Assembly (NCBI GenBank): GCA_035285585.1
Contig: JAYKGU010000213.1
Location: forward strand, 26,023 to 90,022
DNA: 64,000 bases
Direction of reading: 5' to 3'
From: JAYKGU01 sp035285585
GTDB taxonomy: Bacteria; Cyanobacteriota; Cyanobacteriia; CAKZMO01
Shown here: piece after piece, positions 61,628-64,000 of the stretch
Numbering within the stretch: the first letter of the stretch is position 1
Layout of the letters: each line of letters begins with the position of its first letter
Notes under the pieces: model-generated
What the model saw: the letters and a program-made list of their open reading frames with translations, nothing else
Database searches by the model: none
Told to the model about the DNA's origin: nothing
Position numbers and translations under genes: made by a program

Positions 61628-61797
61628 AGGATGTGCTAATCAGTTCGCACCAAGAAAAGCGCGGTGCTTTATGATGCTCCTTCAATAAATTTAACAATTT
61701 TTTCAGTAAATTGACCTTCATCCATCAGAGTATAAGGCGCTATGTCCCTGGGCGTAAACGATTGGCCATAATGAGTAATCCCCCTTAATGAGCGACT

Positions 61798-62670
61798 ATG
61801 ACCGTTTCGATTGCCCACCTTGGCCCCGTCGGTACCTACAGTGAAGCCGCTGCCCTCCTCTGTGCAGAATGGTGGCAGCATCACACTGGAGCGTCGGCGG
61901 AGCTGTGTCCCTTTCCCAGTATTGTCAAAGCCCTCCAGGCTGCCGCCACGGAGCAGACCCCGCTGGCGGTCGTGCCGGTCGAAAACTCTATTGAGGGCAG
62001 CGTTGCCATCACCCTTGATACCCTGTGGCGGTTGGATGGGTTGAGCATTCAACAGGCGCTGGTTTTGCCCATCTCCCACGCCCTGCTGTCCTGTGCTGGG
62101 GGTTTCGACGCCATTCAGACCGTTTACTCCCATCCCCAGGCGCTGGCCCAATGCCAGGGTTGGCTCGAAAAACACCTGCCCCAGGCACGGCTGGTAGCCA
62201 CCCAATCTACTACGGAGGTGCTGCAAAACCTGGAAGCGGAGCCAAATATGGGAGCGATCGCCTCCCAGCGGGCCGCCCAGCTTTATAATCTCCCAGTGCT
62301 GGCCCATCCCATTAACGACCAGGCCGATAACTGCACCCGATTCTGGGTAGTGAGTGCAGCGGCGATCGCCTTTCCCTCCATGGGTGAGAAGTCGTACTCC
62401 TCCCTAGCGTTTAGCCTGCCGAAAAACGTGCCGGGGGCACTGGTTAAACCCCTGCAAATCTTTGCCCAGCGCAATTTGAACCTCAGCCGCATTGAGTCGC
62501 GACCAACCAAGCGATCGCTGGGGGAATACCTGTTTTTCATCGACATTGAGGCCAGCCTGGAAGCCGAATCGGTGCAGTCAGCCCTGGCGGAGCTAAAAGA
62601 CTGCACCGAAACCCTCAAGATATTTGGCAGCTACTCAATCCAAATCGCTTCTCTAAGTGGGGTTGTTTAG
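61798..62670 (+). CDS. pheA: Prephenate dehydratase
   Basis: 290 residues. Catalytic domain opens IAHLGPVGTYSEAAALL and has PVENSIEGSVA and a DNCTRFWVV active-site segment with Thr-Arg-Phe; an ACT regulatory domain follows (about 205-285; SLPKNVPGALVKPLQIF, RIESRPTKRSLGEYLFFIDI) for phenylalanine feedback. The enzyme turns prephenate into phenylpyruvate. No chorismate mutase domain is fused. Starts ATG 61798; converges on the Lon-domain gene. Confidence 0.96.
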   Translation: MTVSIAHLGPVGTYSEAAALLCAEWWQHHTGASAELCPFPSIVKALQAAATEQTPLAVVPVENSIEGSVAITLDTLWRLDGLSIQQALVLPISHALLSCAGGFDAIQTVYSHPQALAQCQGWLEKHLPQARLVATQSTTEVLQNLEAEPNMGAIASQRAAQLYNLPVLAHPINDQADNCTRFWVVSAAAIAFPSMGEKSYSSLAFSLPKNVPGALVKPLQIFAQRNLNLSRIESRPTKRSLGEYLFFIDIEASLEAESVQSALAELKDCTETLKIFGSYSIQIASLSGVV

Positions 62671-62727
62671 CCCCACGGGTAGGAGGGGCACCACTGGAAA
62701 CTGCGCCGCACCGGGTCAGCAGGTGCA

Positions 62728-63369
62728 TCAGGCAAGGGCGTCTTTAAGGGCGGTGCGGGCCGCCAGGTGATTGCGGGTTGAGGTGAGAATTTCGGCCTCT
62801 CGCTCCAGGCGCTCTACGGTGCTTTGCATCTCTAACAGAACCTGTTGCTCGGTTGCCACGCCATAGAGATTGTGGGCAACCCAGTAAGACAGCTCCAGGG
62901 GCAGGTCTGGGATATCTTCGGGCAGCTCGATTTCTTCACCCGTGAGCTTGGCAGACAGGTGCACCACGTCCTGCAGGAGACGGCTCACTTCCGCTGCCAG
63001 GCCGCGCAGATCCCGCTCCGTCGGGTCATCTTCGAACCACTCCACCAGCCCCACGTAGTAAGGCTTTTCGCGCACAAATTCTAGAACCCGAAACCGCTGC
63101 TGGCCAACGGTCATGATCTTCATGTGATCGTTGGGTAACCGCTGGTGCTGCACCAGCTCGGCACAGCAGCCCACCGAGGCCACCTTGCCCCGATTGGGGT
63201 CGTACATGAGCACTCCAAAGCGGCGATCGCTCTGGAGGATGGTATTCATCATGATGCGGTAGCGAAACTCGAAGATGTGCAGTGGTAGCGGACGGCCAGG
63301 GAAAAGAACGACGCCAGGAAGGGGAAACAGGGGGAGTTCTCGAACAGCAACCGAGGATGGAAATGTCAT
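62728..63369 (-). CDS. Lon N-terminal (substrate-binding) domain protein
   Basis: 213 residues of one LON substrate-binding domain (about 10-195; RELPLFPLPGVVLFPGRPLP, later KVASVGCCAELVQHQRLPND). It lacks the AAA and protease domains of Lon. Such stand-alone proteins occur in many cyanobacteria and may bind unfolded proteins or act as adaptors; that is inference. Starts with ATG at 63369; the 5' region is a long repeat-rich spacer. Confidence 0.93.
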   Translation of the reverse strand: MTFPSSVAVRELPLFPLPGVVLFPGRPLPLHIFEFRYRIMMNTILQSDRRFGVLMYDPNRGKVASVGCCAELVQHQRLPNDHMKIMTVGQQRFRVLEFVREKPYYVGLVEWFEDDPTERDLRGLAAEVSRLLQDVVHLSAKLTGEEIELPEDIPDLPLELSYWVAHNLYGVATEQQVLLEMQSTVERLEREAEILTSTRNHLAARTALKDALA

Positions 63370-64000
63370 TGCACTGTGGGTCCCAAGGGGAATACGGCAG
63401 GGTATAAAAAATTACTTTATAAGTAGCTTTATTTTACAATACGTACATTTTAGATTTTAACTACACAGATGTTAATAAAACAGTCGTCACCAGTCTATCG
63501 TACTCATCGAATGACTCGAAAGGTTGGAATGGGATATTCCATACCTGATGAAACCTTGACCAAAAATTATGGGATACACGCCTCGCCCTTCCAGGGCAAC
63601 TTCTGATACGCTGGTATTAGTTTAAACTCCTACCTCCGCCTGCAGTCGATATAAGGAGATTTCCAGATGCGATTTCCAGGAAAGACCATACCGCCTGTAG
63701 GGGTTAGCGAAGCGTAACGCACCGTGGGCTGGTAATTTCATTCTAAGCAATCACCTAAGCGCAAATGGCCATTTGCCCCTACGTCATCCGATAGGATCAT
63801 TCTCAAAAATCTCCTCAGTAGGTAACTATATATAAACGAAGCTATGGTGGGGCGTACCCCTGGTTGACTGACAAAAGATCCGATGTAGGTTGGCGTTGAG
63901 CAACGCGTTCGCATAGCGTCTCCGAAGGAGTTAACCCAACACCAGTAAGGGTTGCGATGGGTTACGCTGGCGCTAACCCATCCTACGGCAGAATGAGGGT
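63370..64000. other. 631-base terminal spacer filled with repeats
   Basis: AT-rich sequence to about 63640, then family E copy 2 with family F nested inside (63654-63815), a repeat shared with 43793-43842 (63812-63862), one TTGACTGACAAAA end (63864-63876) and GTAGGTTGGCGTTGAG...AACCCATCCTACG-type repeat to the edge. No gene. Confidence 0.75.
63654..63815. mobile_element. Repeat family E copy 2 with family F nested inside
   Basis: AGGAGATTT at 63654 and AAATCTCCT ending 63815 match the ends of 49312-49412. Bases 63667-63756 match 58053-58146 (family F). Confidence 0.72.

Overview
This window is chromosomal DNA from a GC-rich cyanobacterium. The evidence is the very dense HIP1 octamer GCGATCGC, many cyanobacteria-restricted genes (a probable ndhP, ycf37, a complex-C cofactor-assembly gene, DUF3120, DUF3727 and DUF1997 proteins), heptanucleotide STRR arrays and several families of small palindromic repeats. 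An Ols-type olefin synthase and the gene mix suggest a Leptolyngbya-like or Synechococcales lineage, but that placement is inference. No rRNA, tRNA, CRISPR array, transposase or prophage was seen.

Layout. 2-9399: 3' part of an olefin-synthase megaenzyme (FAAL-ACP-KS-AT-KR-ACP-ST-TE), an unknown membrane-anchored protein and an overlapping phosphopantetheinyl transferase, apparently one operon for terminal-alkene synthesis. 9392-24805: housekeeping and conserved genes (creatininase family, beta-CASP hydrolase, probable ndhP, 3-methyladenine glycosylase, ABC1 kinase, valS, uppP, DUF3120, FHA-adenylyl cyclase, AMIN protein). 24802-26779: an ABC-2 exporter pair separated by an STRR array.

26990-36775 is the accessory peptide-export locus and the most interesting part. 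A divergent promoter region separates a minus-strand operon (cyclic-nucleotide-binding-like protein, very short HlyD-type protein, C39-peptidase ABC exporter) from a plus-strand gene for a 77-aa double-glycine precursor whose mature part is three near-perfect 17-residue repeats. A structured spacer, a second NHLP-type exporter without peptidase domain and an MscS channel follow. No peptide-modifying enzyme is present, so the product may be an unmodified repeat peptide secreted as a toxin or signal.

36776-46749: rpmI-rplT with a short-spaced solute-binding protein gene, ycf37, M1 aminopeptidase, lysozyme-inhibitor-like protein, icd, a NarL-type regulator, DUF3727 and mltG. 46920-63369: M48 protease, geranylgeranyl-reductase-family flavoprotein, a DICT-sensor kinase lacking its phosphoacceptor histidine, murE, a glutaredoxin-like protein, ilvB with a C-terminal zinc ribbon, a CCB protein, D-Ala-D-Ala carboxypeptidase, pentapeptide-repeat protein, ribokinase, STAS protein, DUF1997 protein, pheA and a Lon-N-domain protein.

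From 43.5 kb onward the intergenic spaces are unusually rich in miniature repeat elements: at least six families, some nested, some at ends of convergent genes where they probably act as terminators, and one that supplies the last codons of a gene.
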